From contig CAZQKR010000016.1 of assembly GCA_964594045.1 (NCBI GenBank), forward strand, positions 30,984 through 94,983: 64,000 nt of DNA, read 5' to 3'. The stretch is from UBA2365 sp964594045. GTDB taxonomy: Bacteria > Bacteroidota > Bacteroidia > Chitinophagales > Saprospiraceae. The notes under the pieces were generated by a model. That model was not told where the DNA came from. It saw nothing but the letters and a program-made list of their open reading frames with translations, and did no database searches. A program made the position numbers and the translations under genes. Shown one piece after another: positions 34,391 to 43,546 of this stretch. Numbering within the stretch: position 1 is the first letter of the stretch; every line of letters begins with the position of its first letter.

Positions 34391-35794
34391 TTAATTGTTT
34401 CGATGAAGCTTGACTTTTTCAACACGACGGTCTGAAACAGATAACGGGATAAAGGTGAACTGCTTATAGCTGATCTCCTGTCCTTCGTCCGGAATTTCTC
34501 CGGTAATTTCGAGCAACATGCCCGCAATAGAATCTGATTCACCCTTGATTTCATCAAAAATGGCGATTTCTTCTCCGATTATCCTGCAAACATCGTTGAT
34601 AAGGGTTTTGCCTTCAAAAATAAACGTGTTTTCGTCAATCTTTTCGACATGGACTTCATCAATCTCGTCAAATTCATCCCGGATGTCACCAAAAATTTCC
34701 TCCAGAATGTCTTCCATGGTCACTATGCCTGCACTGCCTCCATATTCATCCACCACTATAGCCAAGTGCATGCGTTTGGACTGGAATTCCTTCAGAAGAT
34801 CCCTGATTTTTTTGGATTCCGGAACGAAAAGCACGTTTTTCCTGAGAATTATTTGCCAATTGAAGTCTTTCGGCTTGTCCAGATGGGCCAACAGATCCTT
34901 GACATAGAGTATGGCGAAAACATTGTCAAAATCTTCTTTGTAGACAGGAATCCTGGAAAACCCGCTGTCCCTGACCACTTCAAGCACTTCAGCAAAATCA
35001 GCCTCATGGTTTAAAGCGATCACATCCATCCTGGGCTTCATGACCTGTTTAACAGCAACATCGTTGAATGTCAATATGCTTTTCAGGATATCCAGTTCTT
35101 CGTCAGCTCGCTTGGATTCACTTACACTCAATTCAATCGCCTTGTCCAGTTCTTCCTTGTGGCTGGGTATCACCCTGGAACGAACTTGTTCCATTCTGTT
35201 ATCCAGCCATTTGGTTTTTTTGGAGATTCCGGAGGTCAAAGGATATAAAACAAAGGTAAGGCCTTTGGCAAAACCCGCCAGTCTGAGTGCAAGTTCGGGA
35301 CTTTTCGCATTGCCATAACGTTTTGCAAGAGATTCGCTGAAAAATACAAGCAACAACCCTGCAAAAAGTATGGAGAAAATAAGGTGCAGGACATTGGCAG
35401 CGGTTGGACCCTCCGGATACGTTAAACCCAGTAAGTCCGTATGAGCCAAGCTTGAAGCCAGGACGTCAAAACTGATCAGTTTTTCAAGAATTAGGTAACT
35501 CAGCACAGAAATACCAACCTGGGTAAATGAAGTGCTTGCGAGCAAGGATGCCCTTAATCCGTATGGGTGTTCAAGAAATTTCAGAATGATCCGGGATTGC
35601 TTACTATCCTTTGACTTCAGACTTTTAACCGATTCCGGATTGATTGACAGGAAAGCCCGCTCAAATGAGCTGAGGAAAATCAAAAAGATCAGCAGAACCA
35701 GTAATATGATCATCAGGATGATCAATTCTGCTGAAAAACTCTGTAAAAATATGGATGAAGGCAGTATTTCCGATGGAGGAAGATCAGATTCCAA
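34391..35794 (-). CDS. gldE: Gliding motility-associated protein GldE (CBS-domain, CorC/HlyC family)
   Basis: A 467-residue membrane protein: an N-terminal DUF21-type region with about four helices (about 25-165), two CBS motifs (about 215-335, with VMKPRMDVIAL, FSRIPVYKED and VVDEYGGSAGIVTMEDILEEIFGDI) and a C-terminal transporter-associated (CorC_HlyC) domain. This is the GldE layout. The gene partly substitutes for gldD function in Flavobacterium johnsoniae when overexpressed (recalled). It sits between ssb (19 bp upstream) and gldD, a conserved order. A general magnesium/cobalt efflux role is the alternative. Confidence 0.92.
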   Translation of the reverse strand: MESDLPPSEILPSSIFLQSFSAELIILMIILLVLLIFLIFLSSFERAFLSINPESVKSLKSKDSKQSRIILKFLEHPYGLRASLLASTSFTQVGISVLSYLILEKLISFDVLASSLAHTDLLGLTYPEGPTAANVLHLIFSILFAGLLLVFFSESLAKRYGNAKSPELALRLAGFAKGLTFVLYPLTSGISKKTKWLDNRMEQVRSRVIPSHKEELDKAIELSVSESKRADEELDILKSILTFNDVAVKQVMKPRMDVIALNHEADFAEVLEVVRDSGFSRIPVYKEDFDNVFAILYVKDLLAHLDKPKDFNWQIILRKNVLFVPESKKIRDLLKEFQSKRMHLAIVVDEYGGSAGIVTMEDILEEIFGDIRDEFDEIDEVHVEKIDENTFIFEGKTLINDVCRIIGEEIAIFDEIKGESDSIAGMLLEITGEIPDEGQEISYKQFTFIPLSVSDRRVEKVKLHRNN

Positions 35795-35813
35795 AATGCT
35801 GTGGTTTTAGTGA

Positions 35814-36266
35814 TTAAAATGGAAGATCATCCTCGATCATAGAAGAAGGATCTTCCTGTTCCCTGCCAGGAAAAGTATCTGGTCCGGAATGGCCTGAAAA
35901 TCCGGTTTGACCGGTCTCTGGCCTGCTGACTGCATCTTCTTCCCTCCTGCCCAGTATCCTGAAGGATTGAGCGTATATTTCAGTGGTATACCTGTCTTTT
36001 CCTTCTGAGTCGGTCCATTTGCGGGTGGTCAACTTGCCCTCAATGAAGATCTGCATGCCTTTTTTTAACTGTGTCTCAGCGCGGCCGGCCAACGGCCCCC
36101 ACATGACAATATTATGCCATTCAGTCAATTTTTGCCAGTTACCGTCTTTGTCCTGGTAATTCTCATTGGTCGCCAGAGAAAAACTGGCTACCTGCCTGTT
36201 GTTTTCCAGGTGCCTGATCTCAGGATCTTTTCCCAGATTGCCAATTAAAATAACTTTATTGATCAT
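35814..36266 (-). CDS. ssb: Single-stranded DNA-binding protein
   Basis: A 150-residue protein with an N-terminal OB fold (MINKVILIGNLGKDPEIRHL, about 1-105) that binds single-stranded DNA in replication, recombination and repair. A low-complexity Gly/Pro/Ser linker follows, then the acidic tip DDLPF at the extreme C-terminus, which recruits partner proteins. It lies 7 bp after mutY and 19 bp before gldE, all on the minus strand. Confidence 0.95.
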   Translation of the reverse strand: MINKVILIGNLGKDPEIRHLENNRQVASFSLATNENYQDKDGNWQKLTEWHNIVMWGPLAGRAETQLKKGMQIFIEGKLTTRKWTDSEGKDRYTTEIYAQSFRILGRREEDAVSRPETGQTGFSGHSGPDTFPGREQEDPSSMIEDDLPF

Positions 36267-36273
36267 ATCTTTT

Positions 36274-37398
36274 TTATTTCTGATCCGATTGTTTTAAGGA
36301 TGTAAAAAACTTTTCAATGATTTTTGGAAATGCAAAATTGCACAAGTTTTTATAATTTGCAAAATTAAATTGATATTCAGTATGATGAAAAGGCTGATGG
36401 TCATCGATTTGGTAAAATCTCGCATGTATTTTCTGATGTGTCAGTATCTGAGTGCCTTCATATAACAAATTCAATTTAAGTTGATCCTTATCCTCGCTGG
36501 ACCTGAATTTGCCGGATATGGCTTTGGAGATTGTTTCTTCTTTAAAATCAATTGTTTCTGTGCCGGGGAGTTCATACAATGATCTCCAGATATCAGATTG
36601 ATGGCGTTTTTGGATCGCTATGTTCCCTTGCGCATCATGAATGACAAAAAAGATGAAATACCTGTTTTTTCTGGAAATCTTTTTTTTGGGTAAAGGCAGT
36701 AACTGCACCCTGTTCTGTTGAAATGCTGCGCAATGCTGATTAAAAAAACACAATTGGCATGCGGGTTTTTTGGGTGTGCAACAGGTAGCACCAAAATCCA
36801 TGATCGCCTGATTATATTTTCCGGGGAACGATTTATTCAACAGTTCCTGTGCCTTTTGTTCGAACACTTTTTTTCCTTCCGGAGTATGAAAGGAAACATC
36901 CAGGCCAAGAATTCTGGACAAAACCCTGATGACGTTTCCGTCAACAACCGCATAAGGCTGGTTAAACGCAAAACTCAGGATGGCCGCCGCTGTATAAGCG
37001 CCTATTCCCTTCATTTTCAGTAATTCAGCTCTTGAATCCGGAAAAACTCCCTGATGATCCCGGACGATGGTTTTGGCAGTTTCCTGCATATTCCGTGCCC
37101 TGGAATAATACCCCAATCCCTGCCAGACCTGCATGAGTAGGTCCTCGTCAGTTTTGGCAAGATCAAAAACAGTAGGGAAATTCTGGATGAACCGGTGATA
37201 GAAAGGGGTACCCTGTTCAACCCTGGTTTGCTGCAAAATGATCTCTGACACCCAGATCTTATAGGGATCAGCTTCTTTTTTCCATGGAAGCTGTCGTGCA
37301 TTTTGCTCAAACCAGTTTAAAAGCATAATTGGAAATACTTCACCAGCACTTTCTGATAAGCGACCAATGCCTTGCGGAAAATCAACTACACGCTCCAT
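36274..37398 (-). CDS. mutY: A/G-specific adenine glycosylase MutY
   Basis: Base-excision repair enzyme removing A mispaired with 8-oxoG. The helix-hairpin-helix is LLKMKGIGAYTAAAIL, the catalytic Glu lies in VSEIILQQTRV, the catalytic Asp in VVDGNVIRVLSRI, and four cysteines C-x6-C-x2-C-x5-C (CTPKKPACQLCFFNQHC) hold the 4Fe-4S cluster. The C-terminal NUDIX-like domain (about 240-370) recognises 8-oxoG. The first 20-odd residues from the ATG at 37398 are atypical; an ATG at 37326 (MLLNWFEQNARQLPW) would give a length nearer the family start. The gene is first in the mutY-ssb-gldE-gldD run. Confidence 0.93.
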   Translation of the reverse strand: MERVVDFPQGIGRLSESAGEVFPIMLLNWFEQNARQLPWKKEADPYKIWVSEIILQQTRVEQGTPFYHRFIQNFPTVFDLAKTDEDLLMQVWQGLGYYSRARNMQETAKTIVRDHQGVFPDSRAELLKMKGIGAYTAAAILSFAFNQPYAVVDGNVIRVLSRILGLDVSFHTPEGKKVFEQKAQELLNKSFPGKYNQAIMDFGATCCTPKKPACQLCFFNQHCAAFQQNRVQLLPLPKKKISRKNRYFIFFVIHDAQGNIAIQKRHQSDIWRSLYELPGTETIDFKEETISKAISGKFRSSEDKDQLKLNLLYEGTQILTHQKIHARFYQIDDHQPFHHTEYQFNFANYKNLCNFAFPKIIEKFFTSLKQSDQK

Positions 37399-37485
37399 AA
37401 CAGATAAAAAAAAGGCAACACCTCAGAAGACTGTTGCCATATAATCACATTTGAGTATCCTGACTCATTGAAAAAATGCGGTGTA

Positions 37486-38031
37486 TCAGGCGATTTTCCC
37501 CAGTTTCAATGAATTGTTACCATAAAGTACAGACAGTTTTTGCTTGATCTCTTTCCTTGCGAGGAAAATACGGCTTTTTACAGTTCCAAGCGGTATTTGC
37601 TCGATTTCTGCAATTTCATGGTACTTGTAGCCGTTGAAATGCATCCTGAACGTATTCTTCAGATTATCATCCAGTGTGTCAATGATGAAATTCAGTTCTT
37701 CCAACAGGATCTCAGAATCCGCATCATTGTTAACAATGGTACTGGAGGAATTGATGAAGTACAGGTTGTCCGTGGAATCCATCAATGTATTCTTGCGAAT
37801 GTTCCTGCGGTAATTGTTGATAAAAGTGTTTTTCATAATAGTGAACAACCATGCTTTGAAATTGGTGCCCACCCTGAATTTTTCCTTATTCACAATGGCT
37901 TTATATGCTGTATCCTGAAACAGATCATGCGCTTCTTCCTTATCTTTAGTCAGGTTCAACGCAAAAGAAAATAAGGAATTGGTGTATCCTGAAAATTTGG
38001 CATTAAACTCGAGTTCTGACATATTTCTCAA
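37486..38031 (-). CDS. RNA polymerase sigma factor, ECF type
   Basis: A 181-residue sigma-70 family protein. Region 2 is visible as DKEEAHDLFQDTAYKA and FKAWLFTIMKNTFINNYRR (about 30-80), and region 4 as NLKNTFRMHFNGYKYHEIAEIEQIPLGTVKSRIFLARKEIKQKL (about 123-165), an intact helix-turn-helix. No anti-sigma factor is encoded next to it. The start may be the ATG at 38022 (MSELEF). It lies 87 bp before mutY on the same strand. Stand-alone ECF factors of this type in Bacteroidota include the PorX-linked SigP, but I cannot assign it to that. Confidence 0.9.
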   Translation of the reverse strand: MRNMSELEFNAKFSGYTNSLFSFALNLTKDKEEAHDLFQDTAYKAIVNKEKFRVGTNFKAWLFTIMKNTFINNYRRNIRKNTLMDSTDNLYFINSSSTIVNNDADSEILLEELNFIIDTLDDNLKNTFRMHFNGYKYHEIAEIEQIPLGTVKSRIFLARKEIKQKLSVLYGNNSLKLGKIA

Positions 38032-38415
38032 TTTTTATTTAAAATAATTCCAAATAACGTGCTATTTTCCGATACGTGCAAATTCTATTCAAAAAAAAAT
38101 ATTAATTAATTGTTAATTCATATTTTTTAGTTTAGAGATGTCATTTCCTCACCTGACGCTGCATAATCAATTTGTATTAATTTTCCTTATTTTATAAGGG
38201 AAAGGACTTAATTACCGGTATGGGAAACAATTTTATTGTTAAATTTACCTGAATTGACAACTATAATTTTATCATAAATGAAAAGTTGTGATTTGATGAA
38301 TTTTAACCGGACAACTGAAGTTTTTCTTTTAATGAATTAATGTCAGCTGTTGAGATCTGTCGCGGCAATTACATAATAGGAATCTGTTTGTTTTGGTTCC
38401 CGGATTGCTGATTCC
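38032..38415. other. AT-rich intergenic region, no gene seen
   Basis: Holds the promoter region of the ECF sigma gene (minus strand) and the downstream flank of the tRNA terminator. No ORF or repeat was recognised. Confidence 0.5.
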
Positions 38416-38443
38416 AAAAAAAAAGCCCGGCAAAATGCCGGGC
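38416..38443 (-). terminator. Intrinsic terminator of tRNA-Val
   Basis: Minus-strand stem GCCCGGCA / TGCCGGGC around TTT (38425-38443) followed by nine T (38424-38416). It lies 6 bp after the tRNA 3' end. Confidence 0.85.
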
Positions 38444-38449
38444 TTCACG

Positions 38450-38524
38450 TGGGCGATGAGAGACTCGAACTCCCGACCCTCTGGGTGTAAACCAGATGCT
38501 CTGAACCAACTGAGCTAATCGCCC
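38450..38524 (-). tRNA. tRNA-Val (anticodon UAC)
   Basis: Complete cloverleaf: acceptor GGGCGAT / ATCGCCC with discriminator A, D-loop AGCTCAGTTGGTT, anticodon stem TCTGG / CCAGA with loop TTTACAC (anticodon TAC) and T-arm GGGAGTTCGAGTCTCTC. The CCA end is not encoded. A strong terminator follows. Confidence 0.95.
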
Positions 38525-39186
38525 TGATCAACCTTTCAATAAAGGCGAGTGCAAAAGTAATAGATATTTGCTGGATTCAAAAAATAATTGAAAATAAATT
38601 ATCAGAAATTATTTTTTTGTTCCAACCTGATCAGCCATAATCGATATAAACCTGGTTTGGAAATTGTGTGTTTTATTCAGCTGACTCTCAATGATCTTCC
38701 TGATTCTGTACAAATTCTGTTCTTTCGATAAAAATAGTAAGCTTTCTTGTGTTGCCAGAAATACTGATAAGTGGATTTAATCCTAAAATATCTGCATACT
38801 GTCATCCGTATGGATTATCAGATCGTTTTGGAATAGACAGTGATGTTCATCAGAGGCCGGTATATGATCATTTACATCAAATGATCTGTCTTTTTTTGAA
38901 AGTTTACCTTTAAATTCCGGAGGTTGGCACACCGATCCGCTAACCACCTAAATATTAACTTTTGTCGTAATTCACCCTACTTTCATATAATATATATGTG
39001 CGTTTGAAAAGTTTCGTATAGTATTGCAGCAACATTCCGTGGAAAGGATTGGAAAAGGTTCTGCCAATCCAGTTGAGTACGGTTCATGGAAAGTCGGGTT
39101 TTGATGTCGGTGATCGAACTTTGAATCTTGTCGTGATGATGGGGTTTAAAATGAAGATCCGATTAATATTATCAAATTGAACACAG
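38525..39186. other. Intergenic region upstream of the efflux genes, no gene seen
   Basis: About 660 bp without a credible ORF, repeat or RNA gene. It includes the tRNA promoter (minus strand) and the efflux promoter (plus strand), neither matching the consensus well enough to be placed. Confidence 0.5.
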
Positions 39187-40608
39187 ATGAAGTCATTAAT
39201 AACTATTGTTTCCCTGATGCTTTTATTTGCAGGAACTTCCACCGCTCAGAAAAGTATGTCCCTGGAAGAGTGCATTAATTATGGACTGGAGCACAGTCTG
39301 ACAGTCAGGCAATACGATCTCGCTGAAGCCAGCGCAACGATTGATCGCACTACCATGTCCCATCAGCGATATCCCAACCTGAGCCTTTCCTCCTCGTTGT
39401 CATATAATATCGGCCGGAGTATAGACCCGACTACCAATAGTTTTTTGGCAGAGTCATTTCTTTCAAACGGAGTATCGCTTAGTTCCGGGATCCTGTTGTT
39501 CAACGGGATGCAGGTCTCCAATAGCATCAGAAGATCTGATATGAATGTGAAAGCTGCTCAGGAAGACACCAAACAGGTCGAAAGAGATCTGGCTATGAAT
39601 ATTTCGAGAGCGTACATGGCTGTTCTTTTTGCCATTGAAAATCTTGAACTGGCAGAAAATCAGTACAATAATACGAAATCTCAACTGGATAAAATTCTTC
39701 AGCTGATCGAGGCAGGTTCAAGTCCTGTTGCGGTGAAATATGACCTGGAAGCACAGTTGGCTATGGATGAGCAAAATATTGTTGCCAGACAGAATGATCT
39801 GGACAAAACATATCTGGATCTAAAAATTTTGATGAAATATGAGGAGCCGGAAGATTTTGTGATCTCTGTTCCGTACACTGAAGGGCTTGAATTGAATGAT
39901 CCCGCAAGCTGGAGTCTTGAAGAGCTTTATGTTGCTTCTCTCCGCAATCAGCCATCTGTTGAAGCAGGTGAATACAGGTTAAAGAGCGCACAGCTGGGTG
40001 AGAAGATCGCCGCAGCCGGATTTTATCCATCGCTTTCACTGGGCGGTGCGTTGAGTACCAATTACTCAAACAGGGCAAAAGAGATCGGAAATATCACTCC
40101 TGTAGTGAGGTATCAGACTTTTTACATCAACAATTCACCGGTGAGTGTCGGTTTTGATGATGTTGACTATGAACTGCTCCCGGTAAATTATTTTACACAA
40201 TTGAAGAACAATATCGGTTTTGGCGCAGGTTTGCAGTTCAGAGTTCCGATCTATTCCAATTACCAGAATAAATCGCAACTTGCTCAGGCAAAATTGAATG
40301 TGGAGAATTCAAGGATCAGTATTGATCTTGAAAAGCAAAGGCTCAAATCAACAATCCAAAGTGCGCTTGCTAGCGTGATCTCTGCAAAAAAACAGCTTGA
40401 AGCGGCGAGAAAAAGCCAGCAGGCAATGCTGGTAGCTTACGAACAGGCAGCTGTCCGGTTTGATGTCGGCCACATGAATACCTATGAATTTTTAGATACG
40501 AAAACCAGGCTGGACAGGGCAAATACGAGTTTGCTCATGGCCAGATATGAGTATATATTCAATTTGAAAGTGCTTGATTTTTACATGGGTTTACCGCTTA
40601 AATTTTAA
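39187..40608 (+). CDS. TolC family outer membrane efflux protein
   Basis: Outer-membrane channel component of a tripartite exporter, 473 residues. A signal peptide (about 1-20, ending TSTAQ) precedes MSLEECINYGLEHSL, the usual TolC start. Two repeats, each with a long coiled-coil hairpin (about 95-225 and 330-455), end with ANTSLLMARYEYIFNLKVLDFYMG, typical for the family. It is followed 3 bp later by the membrane fusion protein, so both are co-translated. The substrate is unknown. Confidence 0.92.
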   Translation: MKSLITIVSLMLLFAGTSTAQKSMSLEECINYGLEHSLTVRQYDLAEASATIDRTTMSHQRYPNLSLSSSLSYNIGRSIDPTTNSFLAESFLSNGVSLSSGILLFNGMQVSNSIRRSDMNVKAAQEDTKQVERDLAMNISRAYMAVLFAIENLELAENQYNNTKSQLDKILQLIEAGSSPVAVKYDLEAQLAMDEQNIVARQNDLDKTYLDLKILMKYEEPEDFVISVPYTEGLELNDPASWSLEELYVASLRNQPSVEAGEYRLKSAQLGEKIAAAGFYPSLSLGGALSTNYSNRAKEIGNITPVVRYQTFYINNSPVSVGFDDVDYELLPVNYFTQLKNNIGFGAGLQFRVPIYSNYQNKSQLAQAKLNVENSRISIDLEKQRLKSTIQSALASVISAKKQLEAARKSQQAMLVAYEQAAVRFDVGHMNTYEFLDTKTRLDRANTSLLMARYEYIFNLKVLDFYMGLPLKF

Positions 40609-40611
40609 ACG

Positions 40612-41979
40612 ATGAAGAAAAACAACAGGAAAAAAATTTGGCTTTACAGCGTGCTGGGACTGCTTGCAGTGGTTTTGATCACGATTGCCGTTATCAAGGG
40701 AAAAGGATCTTCCAACGGTATTCAGGTTCAGATCGATGAAGTCAAAGCCAGGACTATTTTTGAAACCATTTCCGGTAGCGGAAAGGTTTATCCCGAAACT
40801 GAAGTGAAGATCAGTTCGGATGTCTCGGGAGAGATCATTGAACTGTATGTCCGGGAAGGTGACAGCGTGCACACCGGACAGATACTGGCCACGATCAATC
40901 CGGATACCTATGTTTCCTATGTAGAAAGGGCTGAGGCAAGCCTGAATAATGCCCGAGCACAGGAAGCGACCATCAAAGCCCAGATAGAGAGCAGCAAAGC
41001 ACAAAAAGAACAGATCCTGGCACAGATTGCGAATACAAAAAAAATGCACGAGCGCAACCAGCTCTTGCATCAGAAAGGGGTCATTTCAGATGCGGAACTG
41101 GATCAGTCAGAATCCAATCTCAAAAGCCTCCAGGCAAATCTGAAAGCTGCTGAGGCAAATATCCGTTCTTCAGAACAAAATGCCCGTGCTGCAGCATTTA
41201 CGGTAAAAAGTTTTGAAGCTTCTCTCAAGGAAAGTAAGACAAATCTGGGAAAAACCACCATCAAAGCACCTATGACAGGCATCGTCTCCAGTTTATCCGT
41301 TGAGGCCGGTGAAAGGGTAGTCGGAACCATGCAGATGTCAGGAACTGAACTGATGCGGATAGCCAACCTGCAATCTATGGAGGTCAGGGTTGATGTCAGC
41401 GAAAATGACGTGCTCAAGATTGAATTGGGCGACAGCACAGAAATAGAAGTAGATGCATATCTGGACAGGAAATTCACAGGTGTGGTTACTGAAATTGCCA
41501 ATTCCGCCTCCAATACCAAAGGGATCTCTACCACAATGACAACAGATCAGGTGACCAATTTTATCGTCAAGGTCAGAATTGATCCTGAATCATACAATGA
41601 ATTGATCGTCAGTGGCAAAGGTTTTCCTTTCAGGCCTGGAATGTCCGCAAATGTGGATATATTTACAGAAATGGAAAAAAAAGCAGTGAGCATTCCGATA
41701 CAGGCAGTAACCACCAGGCCAAAAGATGAAGCCGCCAAAAAAGAAAAACTTGATCCTTCAGATCTCAAAGAAGTCGTTTTTGTCGTGCAGAATGATACGG
41801 TCAATATGGTAGATGTGACCACCGGTATCCAGGATGATGAATTTATACACATCAAATCCGGTTTGAAGGCAGGACAGAAAGTTGTGAGCGGACCTTACGC
41901 CGCTGTTTCTAAGGAACTGAGCAAGGGCAGTCAGGTCCGGGAAAAAGTGAATAAGCCCGATAAAAAGGAAAAGGAATAA
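40612..41979 (+). CDS. Efflux RND/MacA-type periplasmic adaptor subunit
   Basis: Membrane fusion protein of 455 residues: one N-terminal membrane anchor (about 9-27), a split lipoyl domain (GSGKVYPETEVKISSDVSGEI and later TTIKAPMTGIVSSLSVEAGERVVG), an alpha-hairpin coiled coil (about 100-205), beta-barrel and membrane-proximal domains. It bridges an inner-membrane pump to the TolC protein encoded just upstream. No ABC (MacB) or RND permease follows: a terminator comes 30 bp later, then a repeat element. The permease must be elsewhere, or was lost. Confidence 0.9.
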   Translation: MKKNNRKKIWLYSVLGLLAVVLITIAVIKGKGSSNGIQVQIDEVKARTIFETISGSGKVYPETEVKISSDVSGEIIELYVREGDSVHTGQILATINPDTYVSYVERAEASLNNARAQEATIKAQIESSKAQKEQILAQIANTKKMHERNQLLHQKGVISDAELDQSESNLKSLQANLKAAEANIRSSEQNARAAAFTVKSFEASLKESKTNLGKTTIKAPMTGIVSSLSVEAGERVVGTMQMSGTELMRIANLQSMEVRVDVSENDVLKIELGDSTEIEVDAYLDRKFTGVVTEIANSASNTKGISTTMTTDQVTNFIVKVRIDPESYNELIVSGKGFPFRPGMSANVDIFTEMEKKAVSIPIQAVTTRPKDEAAKKEKLDPSDLKEVVFVVQNDTVNMVDVTTGIQDDEFIHIKSGLKAGQKVVSGPYAAVSKELSKGSQVREKVNKPDKKEKE

Positions 41980-42007
41980 TCACAGAGCAAAACTGATCGA
42001 CAATATT

Positions 42008-42040
42008 AAAGGACCCGTGGTGATGCCAAGGGTCTTTTTT
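42008..42040 (+). terminator. Intrinsic terminator of the tolC-MFP operon
   Basis: GACCC (42012-42016) pairs with GGGTC (42030-42034), extended by AAAG/TTTT, followed by six T. It ends the two-gene transcript. Confidence 0.7.
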
Positions 42041-42430
42041 GATTGCTTCTGGCAATTAAAGGATCGTTTCACCCATTGGTCTGTTTAAAATATGTAAACA
42101 TCCGGATGCATAGATGGTTTTTATCCCTTAGCTTATCCAAAAGGTCCAGCGAAATTCCAATACTACGAACAGGTGTATTGGAAATTTTTTGAATGAATCA
42201 CACTTCATTCCGGATTAAAAAGATCAAAACTGCTGTCTTTCTTGTATGCTTTGACTGCATTTTTGCATCCCCAAAGAATTCTCCCGAAAATATATGGTTA
42301 TGATTCAAAAAATTGACTAAACACATTGGGATATAGACACATAGGTTCCAATTGCAGGGTATCAGAGACCTGAAAAAACTGGTAAATAAAACTTAAGAAA
42401 ACGGATTCAAATATTACGACTTTAATCAGT
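42041..42430. other. Intergenic region without a recognised gene
   Basis: About 390 bp between the efflux terminator and the MITE-like element. I saw no permease remnant, ORF or repeat here. Confidence 0.5.
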
Positions 42431-42825
42431 AAAGTTGTTAAAAATATATCTTAATGCTTGCAAATAAATTACTGATGAATACTGATGAATACTGACGAAT
42501 ACTGACGAAGCAAGCTTGTCAGCATCTTTGATACTGACGATACTTTGTATGTCAGCACTTAGCAGGCAAGCTTGTCAGCATCTTTGATACTGACGAATAC
42601 TGACGATGCTTTGCATGTCAGCATTTTTGATACTGACGAAGCAAGCTTGTCAGTATCCGCGATACTGACGATGCTTTGCATGTCAGCATTTATAATCCAA
42701 AAAGGAGCTTTGCCCTGACTTTTGCCGGCCCGCCACTTCGTGTTCCTTCACTTGAATATCCGGATATTCACCTTTCAGGACCGGTCAGTCATTTTCAGCT
42801 ATCAACATAATTCTTAAACAACTTC
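42431..42825. mobile_element. MITE-like element, copy 2 (395 bp, inverted relative to copy 1)
   Basis: Reverse-oriented homologue of 3627-4011, 38 kb away. The ends are AAAGTTGTTAAAAATAT at the left (diverged) and the complement of GAAGTTGTTTAAGAATTATG at the right. AGT flanks both sides (42428-42430 and 42826-42828), consistent with a 3-bp target-site duplication. The interior holds at least four GATACTGACGA/GTCAG hairpins and the conserved arm (about 42700-42800), including CACTTCGTGTTCC and GGATATTCACCTTTCAGGA. Confidence 0.75.
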
Positions 42826-42897
42826 AGTATCTGATCTTATTTTCATCGGGATATAACGATAAAGAATAACACCTGAATGACAGAAGTATTCAATAGA

Positions 42898-43461
42898 TCA
42901 GGTTTTCGTATTTTGCTCTTGTGGGTCATTTTCCCTGTCCTTGATCTGGTCAAATGTCACAGTCAATTGTTTCCAGAATCCCTGAAAAACCGGCTTGGTT
43001 TTATCCAGAACTACTTTGGTGGAGGCAGGAAGGGTCTGCAAAAATCCGTATGTACTGGAATTGGCTTTGTTTTTATCGGAAAGCAATCCCAGTTTATCAA
43101 CACTGAACAGTACATAACTGTAAAAAACAAGAACGGTCATGCCCAATACAGCCCCACCAACTGCTTTGTTGACGAAATTGATTTTAGCCAGTTCAAGACC
43201 ATCTTCCAGTTTTTTACCAAAAAACCTGACCAGCCCAAGCACAACTATGAAAGTAAGCGCAAACCCAAGCACAAAAACAAAACCGGGATGCCAGTTGAGT
43301 AAATTCTGAAGCCCTCTGATCACCACCGGAGAAAATGCAAGTGCCGCCAATATCCCGACAAGTATTGAAACTATCGAAAATACAGTTTTGATAATGCCTC
43401 TGGTGTAACCAACATAAATACCGTAAACCATGAGCAATATTGCAATAAGATCTATCATCAT
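42898..43461 (-). CDS. CvpA family membrane protein
   Basis: A 187-residue inner-membrane protein with four helices (about 1-20, 27-50, 62-83, 102-122), matching CvpA/colicin V production proteins: MIDLIAILLMVYGIYVGYTRGIIKTVFSI at the start and a GGAVLGMTVLVFYSYVLFS segment. CvpA homologues are linked to envelope homeostasis; the mechanism is not settled. Two consecutive ATG codons occur at the start (43461 and 43458). It stands alone, about 85 bp before the large Ig-like protein read in the same direction. Confidence 0.88.
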   Translation of the reverse strand: MMIDLIAILLMVYGIYVGYTRGIIKTVFSIVSILVGILAALAFSPVVIRGLQNLLNWHPGFVFVLGFALTFIVVLGLVRFFGKKLEDGLELAKINFVNKAVGGAVLGMTVLVFYSYVLFSVDKLGLLSDKNKANSSTYGFLQTLPASTKVVLDKTKPVFQGFWKQLTVTFDQIKDRENDPQEQNTKT

Positions 43462-43546
43462 GACAGGAAGATTTTTATATGTTCTGTTTTAAAATTTTGT
43501 CATTTAAAAAATTGATAAGCAATATAATATACTTATCAAAATGTTT

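Noticed and set aside
42470..42690. Possible CRISPR-like short repeats
   Set aside because: The short repeats are imperfect, irregularly spaced palindromes inside a transposon-like element also present at 3627-4011.
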